The translations under genes were made by a program, and so were the position numbers. The notes below the pieces were generated by a model, which saw only the letters and a list, made by a program, of their open reading frames with translations, had not been told where the DNA came from and made no database searches. This document shows positions 35,270-43,885 of a DNA stretch of 64,000 nucleotides, one piece after another. How positions within the stretch are numbered: the first letter of the stretch is position 1; the number at the start of each line of letters is the position of its first letter. The DNA is from Diplodia intermedia (taxonomy: Eukaryota > Ascomycota > Dothideomycetes > Botryosphaeriales > Botryosphaeriaceae), in NCBI GenBank assembly GCA_021495925.1, contig JAKEKT010000108.1:50968-114967 (forward strand). The letters run 5' to 3'.

Positions 35270-35902
35270 ATGTCCCCCCCCTCCCTCCCCCACCACCCCC
35301 AACACACCGCCCTCCTCGTCATCGACGTCCAAAACTTCTTCACGCCCATGACCAAGCAAGCGCTGCCCCAAATCACCACCCTGATCCACCACTTCCGCGC
35401 GCAGGCGCTGCCCGTCATCTTCACGCAGCACGGGCACCCGCCGTCGGACCTCGCGGGGCCGCCGTTCGCCAACCAGCTCGTGCGCAAGTGGGGCGCCGCC
35501 GGCAGCATCGCGCGGGGGTCGCCGGCGTGGGAGCTGCAGCCCCCGGTGCAGGCGCTGCTCGAGGACCTGCAGCGCGACGAGCGCGAAGGGAGGCGCGAGA
35601 AGGGGTGGGGCGCCATGGTCGTGCAGAAGAATACGTATGATGCGTTTGTGGGGACGGATCTGGAGGAACGCTTGGAGGGCTTGGGCGTTGCGAGGGTCGT
35701 TGTGTGTGGCGTTATGACGGATTGTTGTGTAGATACGACGGCCCGTGCGGCGTTTAATCGGGGCTGGGAGACGTGGTTGGTGGAGGATGCGTGTGGCAGT
35801 GCGAATGCGAGGCAGCATGAGGCGGGGCTGAGGGGGTTTGCTTTTGCGTTTGGCGATGTGGTGGGGACGGGGGATGTGTTGGCCGAGGTGAAGGGGGAGT
35901 GA
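35270..35902 (+). CDS. Isochorismatase-like cysteine hydrolase
   Basis: 210 aa, intronless, cytosolic (no signal). The fold's triad is visible: D19 in LLVIDVQNFF, K120 in VVQKNTYDAF and C153 in GVMTDCCVDTTARAA, with the GVMT turn preceding the nucleophile. These are the marks of the isochorismatase/nicotinamidase superfamily, which hydrolyses vinyl ethers or amides. I took the ATG at 35270 because it sits just before the conserved beta-strand in a purine-context leader; the frame is open upstream but low-complexity there. The exact substrate cannot be read from sequence. Plant-interacting fungi use members of this family both for metabolism and as secreted effectors, but no export signal is seen here. 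Confidence 0.88.
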   Translation: MSPPSLPHHPQHTALLVIDVQNFFTPMTKQALPQITTLIHHFRAQALPVIFTQHGHPPSDLAGPPFANQLVRKWGAAGSIARGSPAWELQPPVQALLEDLQRDEREGRREKGWGAMVVQKNTYDAFVGTDLEERLEGLGVARVVVCGVMTDCCVDTTARAAFNRGWETWLVEDACGSANARQHEAGLRGFAFAFGDVVGTGDVLAEVKGE

Positions 35903-36123
35903 GGGGGGGAGGGTGGACGCGGTGGGTGGCTGAAAGAGGAGGTGAGGTTTCTGGGCAAACACTGTTTCTTCGTGGTAGTGAGAAAGCTTGTTTCCGGTTG
36001 CAAGAGTAAAAGTTTGGGGCTCATTCCGATAAAACGGTTCTATTGCTAAGTATCTACAGAATGAATGACATGCGGTCCTCACCATCCATCCTCCCCGACT
36101 GAGAAGACACAGTCCCGCCTTCC

Positions 36124-36949
36124 TCAGGCGTTCTTGCACAGCTTTCCACTGTCCATGTCATACTCCCAGTCCTCCATACCAGCAGCGCTCAGCACTTACA
36201 AGCCCTTGGACGGATCGTACTTCTTCTTAACCTCGACCAGTTTGTCATACGTCGACCCGTAAAAGCCATGCTTCCACGCGCTGTTACGGGCTCCCCTCGT
36301 TCATATACGCGCCCATATCTGGCGCCCATATCTGGCGCCCACTCCCTCCACATCTTCTCCTTGTGCTCCTCCAGCCACTCAGCCGCATCGCTCAACGCCT
36401 TCTTCGGTCCACCAGGCGCCGTCGCATCCATATCCGCACCCGTCGCGATGACATGCAGATAGACATCGCGCCAAACGGTACTCACCACGCCCCAACGCTC
36501 CTCAGACACAGCCTGCACACCGGGCCCGCCCTGCAAACCAATTGTCACGTATGTGCCGGCGGTCGCGTTCTGGGCGGGGAGGTGGTGGTGGTGGCGGCGG
36601 AGGAGGGGAGGGAGAGGAGTGGCGTACTTACCGTCCCGTTCATCTCGTGCCCGGTCCCCTTGACGGCGATGCGCATGTCTCGCCCGACCGCCCACTTCAT
36701 CGCCGCGGCCACGTGCTCCGCGGATGTCGCGTTCACGACGTACTCGGCCATGCCGCCGCGCTCGCAGCGCCGCGCCCGGCGGCAGGCACGAGTTGTTGGC
36801 GAACACGGGGGTAGTCGATCGACTCGGGCTGCGCGGCGTGGAAGACGCCCGATGTCCAGTTCGCCGTGACTTCGTCGCTGGAAGATCACGCCGCGCCTTT
36901 TTTGTACATGCTGGGAAGGGGCTGTGGTGATTTTACGTGTTCGGAGCAT
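36124..36949 (-). pseudogene. Broken FAD-linked oxidoreductase (FAD_binding_4/BBE type)
   Basis: Two ends of a berberine-bridge-enzyme-like oxidase survive without the middle. The N-terminal part has FANNSCLPP and, in another frame, MAEYVVNATSAEHVAAAMKW with VKGTGHEMNG of the FAD-binding half. The next recognisable sequence (TYVTIGLQGGPGVQAVSEERWGVV onward) is already the C-terminal substrate/BBE region. By comparison with full-length family members roughly 250-300 residues are missing. The C-terminal motifs (WAPDMGA..., KLVEVKKKYDPSKG, YDMDSGKLCKNA-stop at 36124) lie in different frames because of a 13-bp tandem duplication at 36309-36334 and a further small indel near 36290. Another frameshift separates FANNSC from the following CERGG. 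With at least four lesions this cannot make an active enzyme. Confidence 0.8.
36309..36334. repeat. 13-bp perfect tandem duplication causing a frameshift
   Basis: GCGCCCATATCTG occurs twice head to tail. On the coding (minus) strand it duplicates part of the WAPDMG codons and shifts the frame of the BBE C-terminus. Confidence 0.9.
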
Positions 36950-37890
36950 GGTCCGCCTGGAGGTAAAATGTTTAGGGAAAGTTGATGTTCTATGGAGCCG
37001 CTGACAATGGCCAGGTTGGTGTGTTCACTGTTATATGGAGCGGATAGAAAAGCACTGTTTCTTAGCGTGTTTATCCGCTCACCTAGCCCGGTTGTTGGCG
37101 AATAACATGTTTACTGGAATCTTTATTTTTACTTTATATTGAAAAGTTGGTTAGCAAGATGCCATCATGCAAAGTCCCCCAAGGAAAGCAGTGCAGCTAG
37201 CAAACGTGAGCGACGCAGTCGTCAAGTTTGGTTGTCCATCTGGGGGAGATGTAGTCTGCCTCGTATTCGCCAGTGAATACGTAAAATGGTGGATTTACGT
37301 ATTCACTGGCCACTCAAAGCTCACCAAAAATCATCTCCTTTCCGGCGGAGAAAATCAGTTACGGCATGACGTGTCCCTTACACTACACTTGGAATACGGA
37401 GCTCCACAGGGACTGAATGCCTGACGGTCAAAGTGGTGGGAAAGTGTTAAGCAAGCCACAGGGCAGACGTCGTTGGGGCTAGCAAGCGTAAAAGGATTTG
37501 CGGATCGAAAAAGTATTTCCTGAGGTCGACGGAGGAAAACAGTCATAAGCCTCCTATCAGCCAACGGCTCTTCTACTTTCCGAGTGACATGTACTGCTTG
37601 GAGGAGGGATGCTATGGATGTTGGCCAACAATGGATGGCTCGGTCGATCATCGGCAGAGTCAGGTTCGGGTTAAAGCAACCGGCGACGCCACCTACCCTT
37701 CGCCCTCCGCTCTTTCATCCCCTTGTCCACTTCATCCCTCCAATCTAACAATAGCATAATTCTACCAGCAGCCACTTCAATGAGCTCGCCCCAGCTCCCA
37801 CACCGGGCATGTTGCGCCTTGAAGTAGCAGCAACCCCCTCTACGTCATCTCCACACTCGCTGCTTTGTTCACTTCTCCCTATCTTCTCCA
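36950..37890. other. Divergent intergenic region, no gene seen
   Basis: About 940 bases upstream of the UPC2-type regulator. A local inverted repeat around 37266-37307 (CAGTGAATACGTAAA ... TTTACGTATTCACTG) stands out as a long perfect palindrome-like pair. Otherwise nothing coding was recognised. Confidence 0.45.
37267..37308. repeat. Long inverted repeat (hairpin)
   Basis: The arm CCAGTGAATACGTAAA is followed about 8 bases later by TTTACGTATTCACTGG, a perfect 16-bp arm pair around TGGTGGA. It could form a stable hairpin in DNA or RNA. It lies about 600 bases before the UPC2-type regulator. Confidence 0.75.
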
Positions 37891-39321
37891 ATGCCACTCA
37901 TATCAAACACAATGTCGCCCATGCAAATATCAGACAGCGACAGTCCCTCGCCTGCAAGGCGATCTCGCAGGTCACACAAGAAATCCCGCGCCGGATGCCG
38001 GAATTGCAAAAGGCGCCGAATCAAAGTAAGACTCAACCTCGCCGGGTGATTCCCCAGCAGCAACCAACCACGAAGCCAGTGCGACGAGACCAAACCCGGA
38101 TGCCAAAACTGCGCCGACTTCAAGATCCACTGCGATTTCGACCCCCGCCCGCCCACGATAATCGAGCCATCCGGCAGCTCCAGCCCCGTCCGGCGACGCC
38201 GCGGCCGCCCGCGCAAAGGCTGGGACACCATCAGCAGCAGCACCTCGACCACGACCAGCGCCGCCCCGAGCCCCGCCGCCGCAACAACACACACCACCGA
38301 AAGCGTCTCCACCCTCGTCCAAGACATCCAGCAACCGCTCCCGACCAGCCAGCTCGACATCGCCGACCTCGAGCTGATGCACCAGTACTGCACCTCGACC
38401 TTCCACGAGCTCGGCCACGACGCCATCGGCACCATGTGGCGCATCTCCGTGCCGCAGCTCGGCTTCACGCAGCCGTGCGTGCTGCACAACGCGCTCGCCT
38501 TCGCCGCGCAGCACCTGGCGTACCTGCGCCCGGCGCAGCGCGCGCACTACGCCGCCCTCGGCGCGCACCACTCCACCATCGGCCTGCAGCAGACGACGGA
38601 CCTGCTCGCGGCGGCGGCGCCGCTCGCCCGCGACAACTGCCACGCCCTCTACGTCTCCGCCGTGCTGGTGTGCTTCTACGTCTTCGCGAAAGGGCCCGCG
38701 CCCGGCGACTTCCTCGTCTTCAGCGAGCACGGCGGCCCCAGCGAGTGGCAGCCGCTGCTCAAGGGCGTGCGGTGCATCGTCGAGGTCTTCGGGCACGACG
38801 TGCTCTACACGGGGCCCCTGGCGGCGATGGCGAGCGGCCCGCGCAACGCGGACGCGCCGGTCGCCGTGCGGCAGCGGAAGCCGCGGGTCATTTGGGAGCA
38901 GCCGTTCGCCGACCTGCGGCGGCTGGTCGCTTTGGCCGGCGGGGACGACGCCGCGACGTGTCTGGTGGCGCTGGACGGGCTGGCGGCGTGCTATGAGGGC
39001 GTGTTTGGCAAGGGCCCCGCCGCCGTGTATAACGGGTCCACGGCGAATCAGGTGCATCTCGCTTGGCTGTATCGCATGGAAGAGGGGTTTTTGGCGTGTC
39101 TGCGAAGGAAGAGCCCGGCGGCGTTGGTCGTGCTGGCGTACTTCTCGCCCCTGCTGAAGGCTATGGAGCCGCTGTGGTTTATTGAGGGCTGGGCTGAGCA
39201 TCTCATTGCTGGCGTGCATGGCTTTGTGGATCAGGCCTTGTGGGGCTGGTTGCAGTGGCCGATGGATCAGGTTGAGTGGGCGTTTGCGCCGTCGGTGCAG
39301 CAGCAGCAGGTCGTGGGATAG
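37891..39321 (+). CDS. Zn2Cys6 transcription factor, UPC2/sterol-uptake-control type
   Basis: 458 aa. The zinc cluster is GCRNCKRRRIK joined across intron 38026-38079 (GTAAGA...AAGCCAG) to CDETKPGCQNCADFKIHC, giving the full six Cys with the CDExKPxCxNC spacing of Upc2-like regulators. A basic, Pro/Ser-rich linker with an AT-hook-like RRRRGRPRKG follows. The Fungal_trans_2-like domain then starts at DLELMHQYCTSTFHEL and ends in LWFIEGWAEHLIAGVHGFVD...WLQWPMDQV, the characteristic C-terminal W..WP end. Two ATGs (37891 and 37912) lie in frame before the cluster; I give the first. This sub-family often controls sterol or secondary metabolism, but no target gene is evident here. Confidence 0.9.
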
Positions 39322-39780
39322 TGTTGGTGTCTATGTGTGTGTACGATTGGGGTGGATGTGGCGTTGGTGTGGGTGGGCATGGCGAGCTTGTTGGTCTTTT
39401 TATGTCGCGGTGTATGAAGTCGGTTTACTTGGTGAAGAAAGCGTACCGGTCAACCCAGGGATTTCTCTTGAAATGGGCCTTTTCCTCGCACAATGTTTCA
39501 GATTTCCCTGCTTCGCTACACTCAATGATAGAGCTTTGCAATGTCTGTACTGCGATGGATGGACGTTTGAAGTATATATAAAATAAAGACGCGAAGAAAC
39601 GAGACAAAGTGGGCTGAAATTTTCAAGCTGCTATGCCACCCAAACAAAGCTCCCTGATTTCATAGTACGTGTCCTGTCGGCTAATTGTGGTACGTGGATC
39701 ACGCCATGTGTGGTTTTCCCGACCACTTGAGTATCATCAACGTGCCACCGCGTAACCTGCGTCAATGTTTATCAAGTTGT
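39322..39780. other. Convergent intergenic region
   Basis: About 460 bases between the tail-to-tail UPC2-type gene and its zinc-cluster-less neighbour. No gene was seen. Confidence 0.5.
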
Positions 39781-40503
39781 CTAAGTATCAACCACACTGG
39801 CATGGAATTCACGGATCAAGCATTTCCAGGATTCAGGCAAGAGCTCCAAAGTGACTACCAACACCGTCCGGCCCCAGGCGTCTGCCCACCAAAACCGCCC
39901 AAGCCTGTGGAACAAGACGGCATAGTGAGCGAGAAGAAGAAGTGCACCAGGCCGGTGCGCCTCAAGGTGTTCCAAGTACTGGTCAGAGATGATGCTGGGC
40001 CATGTTAGTGTCAAGCCGATAACCTCGATCTGCAGTTGCATTCGGCGGTCCAGGAGAAGCTCTGCGTATTCGTGGAGGATCCGCAACGCTTCCAAGTAAA
40101 CAATCCGCTCCTCTTCCTTAACGTCCTCATCCTCGATGAGCAACCGGCGCAGAATGGTGAAGTGAGACTCCTGTTCTGCAGTTAAGTGTCCCTTTGGCCT
40201 CCGCGAAAACCCTTCTCCGATCGGTCTAAGCGAACCTTCCATGATCCAGGCATATACATCCTCGTGCCTCAGGATTGACGGCACTCCGCGTAACAGACCA
40301 AGACACCTGACCACATCGTCGATACACGTCGTGGATGGTGTTCCGTAAGAGAACTGCCACAACCACGACTCCGCAGTCAAGGTGCAGATTGATAGGATGG
40401 CTGAAGAAAAGAACAGCCCCACATAGTTCTCGCGAGTGATTTCTTTGACACGATCGTGCAGGACGGTGATGCTGCGGTGCTGGTAGTTGGTGCCAGGAAT
40501 CAT
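39781..40503 (-). CDS. UPC2-type regulatory domain without zinc cluster (truncated paralogue)
   Basis: 240 aa matching only the regulatory half of a Zn2Cys6 UPC2-type factor: REN-YVGLFFSSAILSICTLTA, TCIDDVVRCLGLLRGV, then the terminal PGALLLLAHYAVLFHRLGR, FWWADAWGRTVLV and WKCLIREF. No Cys6 cluster lies upstream in any frame before the next gene. The protein therefore lacks DNA-binding ability unless an undetected distant exon exists. It faces the intact UPC2-type gene tail to tail. It could be a decayed gene or a dominant-negative-like partner. Start chosen at the first ATG of the frame (40503); coding potential is good to the stop. The WP motif at the end is replaced by EF. Confidence 0.65.
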   Translation of the reverse strand: MIPGTNYQHRSITVLHDRVKEITRENYVGLFFSSAILSICTLTAESWLWQFSYGTPSTTCIDDVVRCLGLLRGVPSILRHEDVYAWIMEGSLRPIGEGFSRRPKGHLTAEQESHFTILRRLLIEDEDVKEEERIVYLEALRILHEYAELLLDRRMQLQIEVIGLTLTWPSIISDQYLEHLEAHRPGALLLLAHYAVLFHRLGRFWWADAWGRTVLVVTLELLPESWKCLIREFHASVVDT

Positions 40504-40967
40504 GCCGGGGGCAGGTCTCTTTGACCCGGTTGGTATGCACTATTGCATTCCACTTAAACGCAGTTCGTACTACGTTGAATACGATTGGCCGCTCCCTATT
40601 TCACTCCTTTCTGGGTTAGAGGGCGTCAGGCTAGCGCTGTATACTTTATATGGGGCACACACCATCTAATTATTGTTCAACAGGCCCAAGGGATCGTCTT
40701 CCGCTTCGAGTGAGGCATATGAACATCTGGACTGGAGCCTTGACCCACGTCGTCTACCCAGGTTTCGGATGATCCAGGAAATCCCTTCTTCGCATAACGC
40801 CTCTCTTCCTTCGACCGCAGCACCACCGGGTGCCCATTTTCTTATATGGCACTGGATTACGTATCCCGACTTCCCATCCACATCCTCTGTACCGATCCAT
40901 TTAGCCCGTCGTCGATTTACACCGCAGACACACCACGCTCCACCAGACAACCCCACACCCCCTCCCC
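40504..40967. other. Intergenic, no gene seen
   Basis: About 460 bases between two minus-strand genes, with no zinc-cluster coding sequence for the truncated regulator. The right end is C-rich and merges into the alpha/beta hydrolase 3' end. Confidence 0.5.
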
Positions 40968-41822
40968 TCAAACCCCCGCGAGCGCCTCCGCGAACGCCTC
41001 GGGCTCCGTAACATAACCCACATGCCCCCCAGGCAACACCCTCACCCTCCCCTCCCCCCACCCCAGCCTCCCCGCCAACGCCACCGTCGCCTCCCCCGCC
41101 CGTCCCTTCCCCGTCCCCTCCCCCACCGCCAACACCAACCTCCCCCCGCCCACCCCCTCCAAGCCCGCCACATCCACCTCCTCAAACACATACGCCATCT
41201 CCCTCTCCAGCCAATACCCTACATCCGCCCTTGCATCCGCACTCGCACCCTGGTCCAACAACTCCATAATCCCGGCCTTCTCCCTCTCGCCGGCGAGGGC
41301 GCCGCCGCCGACGTCGGCAGAAAACACCGCCGCAAACGTCTCGACCGCGTGCGGCGCCCCCGCCGCCCGATACAGCTCGTACAGCGCACGGTGCTGGGCG
41401 CCGCGCTCGTCGCGCACGGCGTCGGGCAACACAGCAACAGCAGGCGGCTCGTGCGCGACGACGGCGGAGACCCCGGGGTGGGTCGGGTGGCGTGTCAGGA
41501 AGCGCAGGGCGACGAGGGCGCCGCTGCTGGTGCCGAAGACGGTGGCGGGGGTGGGGGATGATGCGACGGCGGTGATGAGAGCGGCGAGGTCGTCGGCGTC
41601 GGTGGAGAGGCGTTGCGCGTAGTCTTGGGGGCCGTGGAGGGTGCTGCGCGAGAGGCCGCGGCGCGAGTAGGTTGTGACGGTGTGGGTAAGGGAGAGGGGG
41701 GGGACGAGGTGGCGGAAGACGGTGGAGCTGCCGGGCGCGCCGGGGACGAGGATGATGGGGGGACCGGTGGTGTTGGTGGTGGTGTAGTCGAGGGTTGCGC
41801 CGGGGAGGGAGAGGGTCGGCAT
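40968..41822 (-). CDS. Alpha/beta-hydrolase fold protein
   Basis: 284 aa, intronless, no signal peptide. The oxyanion-type ILVPGAPGSS segment is at residues 24-33, the nucleophile elbow GTSSGA carries S99, a late-strand Asp is likely in the LVLAVGEG region, and the catalytic His is H267 in LPGGHVGYV. This is the standard alpha/beta-hydrolase layout of small esterases and epoxide-hydrolase-like enzymes. The nucleophile is Ser, so an epoxide hydrolase (Asp) is unlikely. The TYSRRGLSRS stretch after the first loop is typical of HPD/MhpC-like members. The substrate is unknown. The 5' leader contains a GGT trinucleotide repeat (41825-41856). Confidence 0.85.
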   Translation of the reverse strand: MPTLSLPGATLDYTTTNTTGPPIILVPGAPGSSTVFRHLVPPLSLTHTVTTYSRRGLSRSTLHGPQDYAQRLSTDADDLAALITAVASSPTPATVFGTSSGALVALRFLTRHPTHPGVSAVVAHEPPAVAVLPDAVRDERGAQHRALYELYRAAGAPHAVETFAAVFSADVGGGALAGEREKAGIMELLDQGASADARADVGYWLEREMAYVFEEVDVAGLEGVGGGRLVLAVGEGTGKGRAGEATVALAGRLGWGEGRVRVLPGGHVGYVTEPEAFAEALAGV

Positions 41823-41824
41823 TG

Positions 41825-41856
41825 TTGGTGGTGGTGTTGGTGGTGGTGGTGGTGGG
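41825..41856. repeat. GGT/ACC trinucleotide repeat
   Basis: Mostly GGT triplets immediately upstream of the alpha/beta-hydrolase start codon, probably in its 5' untranslated region (ACC repeats on the mRNA). Confidence 0.8.
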
Positions 41857-42318
41857 AGGCGTGGGTTGGTTGGAGCTGATGTTTTTCTTTTGCAGCGGTG
41901 GGTTCGAGCTGGAGAGGCGGGGTAGAGAGGTGGGGGGCTGACACCACCATGCAGTCAGATCTCGTCTTGTTCGCTTATGTAATTGTTCAATTGATTCTGA
42001 GATGCTTTGAGCTCAACTGAGCACGGTTGTGGCACAGTGTCTGAGATCTACCTGTTACAATTTGCCCTTGAAACTTCGAAACGTACCGCACTTCGTAGGG
42101 CAGAAAATAAGCTGTGAAACCCGAACGCCTTCTTGCCTAATGCGCCTTGAAACACCGTCCCTCCATCTTCGTGTATGCGTTGTCTACCCGTTCTTCTGTC
42201 GATTCTCTCCCCGTTCCTGTTCTTTGGTCGAAGCCGTGTGACTCCAGAATGTGACCATACCCCTGTATGTGGCCGGGCCCAGATGACTCTAGGATCCCCA
42301 CGTTTGTTGCCGTCTCTT
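41857..42318. other. Intergenic, no gene seen
   Basis: Possible second exon of the small membrane protein gene to the right (about 42184-42288, minus strand); otherwise nothing recognised. Confidence 0.4.
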
Positions 42319-42540
42319 TCAAACGTGGTCCCAAAATCTCACCGTCCTTAGTCGGCGCTCGGGCTTGGGGGAGGGCTTGGGTGTTTCTTCGTTGGGTGCC
42401 TGATTTGCGCTGGGTTTCTCGGTTTGTCGTGCGTCGCTCAGTGCTGCCGGTAGCTCGTGCAGGATCTTCTGTGAAAGAGGAGCGAAGAAGTAGATGGCCA
42501 GGGCGAGGAAGCCCGTGAGGCTGAACAAGATAACGTCCAT
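42319..42540 (-). CDS. Possible small single-pass membrane protein
   Basis: 73 aa with an N-terminal hydrophobic helix (VILFSLTGFLALAIYFFAPL) and a charged, Pro-rich tail. The start codon context (CAAAATGG) is good. A GTGAGA donor near 42339 and a CCTAG acceptor near 42289 would join it to a second exon ending at the TAG at 42184-42186 and give a protein of about 100 aa. It was not recognised. It could be a small mitochondrial or ER membrane protein, or a chance frame. Confidence 0.4.
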   Translation of the reverse strand: MDVILFSLTGFLALAIYFFAPLSQKILHELPAALSDARQTEKPSANQAPNEETPKPSPKPERRLRTVRFWDHV

Positions 42541-43885
42541 TTTGGCGAAGGAGAGGTAGTTGGATGAATGTAATGCGTCGATGAAGTATTCGGTAGTAGG
42601 TATACTGAGTTGATGCGTGGACTATTAAGGCGACGCCGTTCCCTGCTGCGGCTCTTATACACCTGTGCAACTTCGAATATAGATCATGGTAAGGCTGTGC
42701 AGAGTGCGGCTGAGCCCGCCCCAGGCATCGACATCTCCATGTCCTCTTGCCCTGCCACACCGACTCGGAGGCCACCCAACAGACGCCAAGGTGGTCAGCT
42801 TTCTCGATCCTTCACCCGGCTATCTGTATCACGTCTTCATACGGTAAAAGGTCATGTTCCATAGCACGCAACTGACCCCATGATCGCGCTTCACTGAGTC
42901 GTCAATCACCGGCCCCCACAAAACCGCACTCGCTAATATTCTGGCCCCCACGCTGCGCTTACCCTGCTTTCCTCCATACCTAACAGAGCTCTGGGAAGAC
43001 TTCGCTCACCAAATGCCCCCGTACCGTTGAAGTTCCGAACATGCATCAGTGGGAAATTGGTATCGATGATAAACATCGTTCTGATTCCCGACAGAGCTCG
43101 ATTACTCTACAAAGCAACAGCAGGCATCAGTAGGCAGGAACTGCATTCGGCCTCGACCCCGGTTTTTCTGCACAGCCTACCTGCTGTCTGTGCACCTTCT
43201 TCAGCCCTGCGTTGCCGCCGCACATCGCCATGTTCCGCATTTGCGCGTTTCTTCAGAAGAAAGACAGGTGTGACTAGGGCTGTACCACAGCGCTATTAAT
43301 AGACTCGTCATGCAAGTGGCCATCCTACCCCATGCGCCGGTAATAGATTGTTCCCAGCCCGGCGGGGGCTTACGCCAGACCGTCATCATCAGCCTTGTCG
43401 AACCTCCGCTGTCCTTTCACACCTCCCGGACTTCCCTCCAGCGGTCAGCCTTCTATCACACATCGCTCTTTTATCCTTGTCCTCGGCTGCCGCATGCTGA
43501 CCTCCACGTGGACTTCTGCGCGGCTCCTTTGACTCGACGCCCGCGCTTGCGGGGCCGTTCAAAAGGGTTCGTCATCTGCGACCAGCACGGCAACATGGAA
43601 TGATGATTGGAAGGCAAGCATACCGCCTGAGCCATCCATTACCAGAGCTGCGTTCTGACCGCTGAGAGCCACAGTGCTCAGTAATCAAGCCGAGAACGAT
43701 CTGCACCCGGCCGAAAGCCTCCTTGCCCGTGAATCCTCCCACAGGGCTGAGAGTCGACATACCGCTGCTCGCATATCGCGTGCCATGGGATTTTGATCCA
43801 CAAATCGGAAGCACGCCAGGCTCTGGCATTTACGAAGTGTCAGCGACAGTCTCGCTCGACTGAGGACTGGAACTTTTGCGTGGTG
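42541..43885. other. Intergenic, no gene seen
   Basis: 1.3 kb upstream of the intact HET gene. Several short frames, none with a recognisable domain or splice structure. Confidence 0.5.

Noticed and set aside
40968..41822. Epoxide hydrolase or haloalkane dehalogenase
   Set aside because: The nucleophile elbow has Ser (GTSSG), not Asp.
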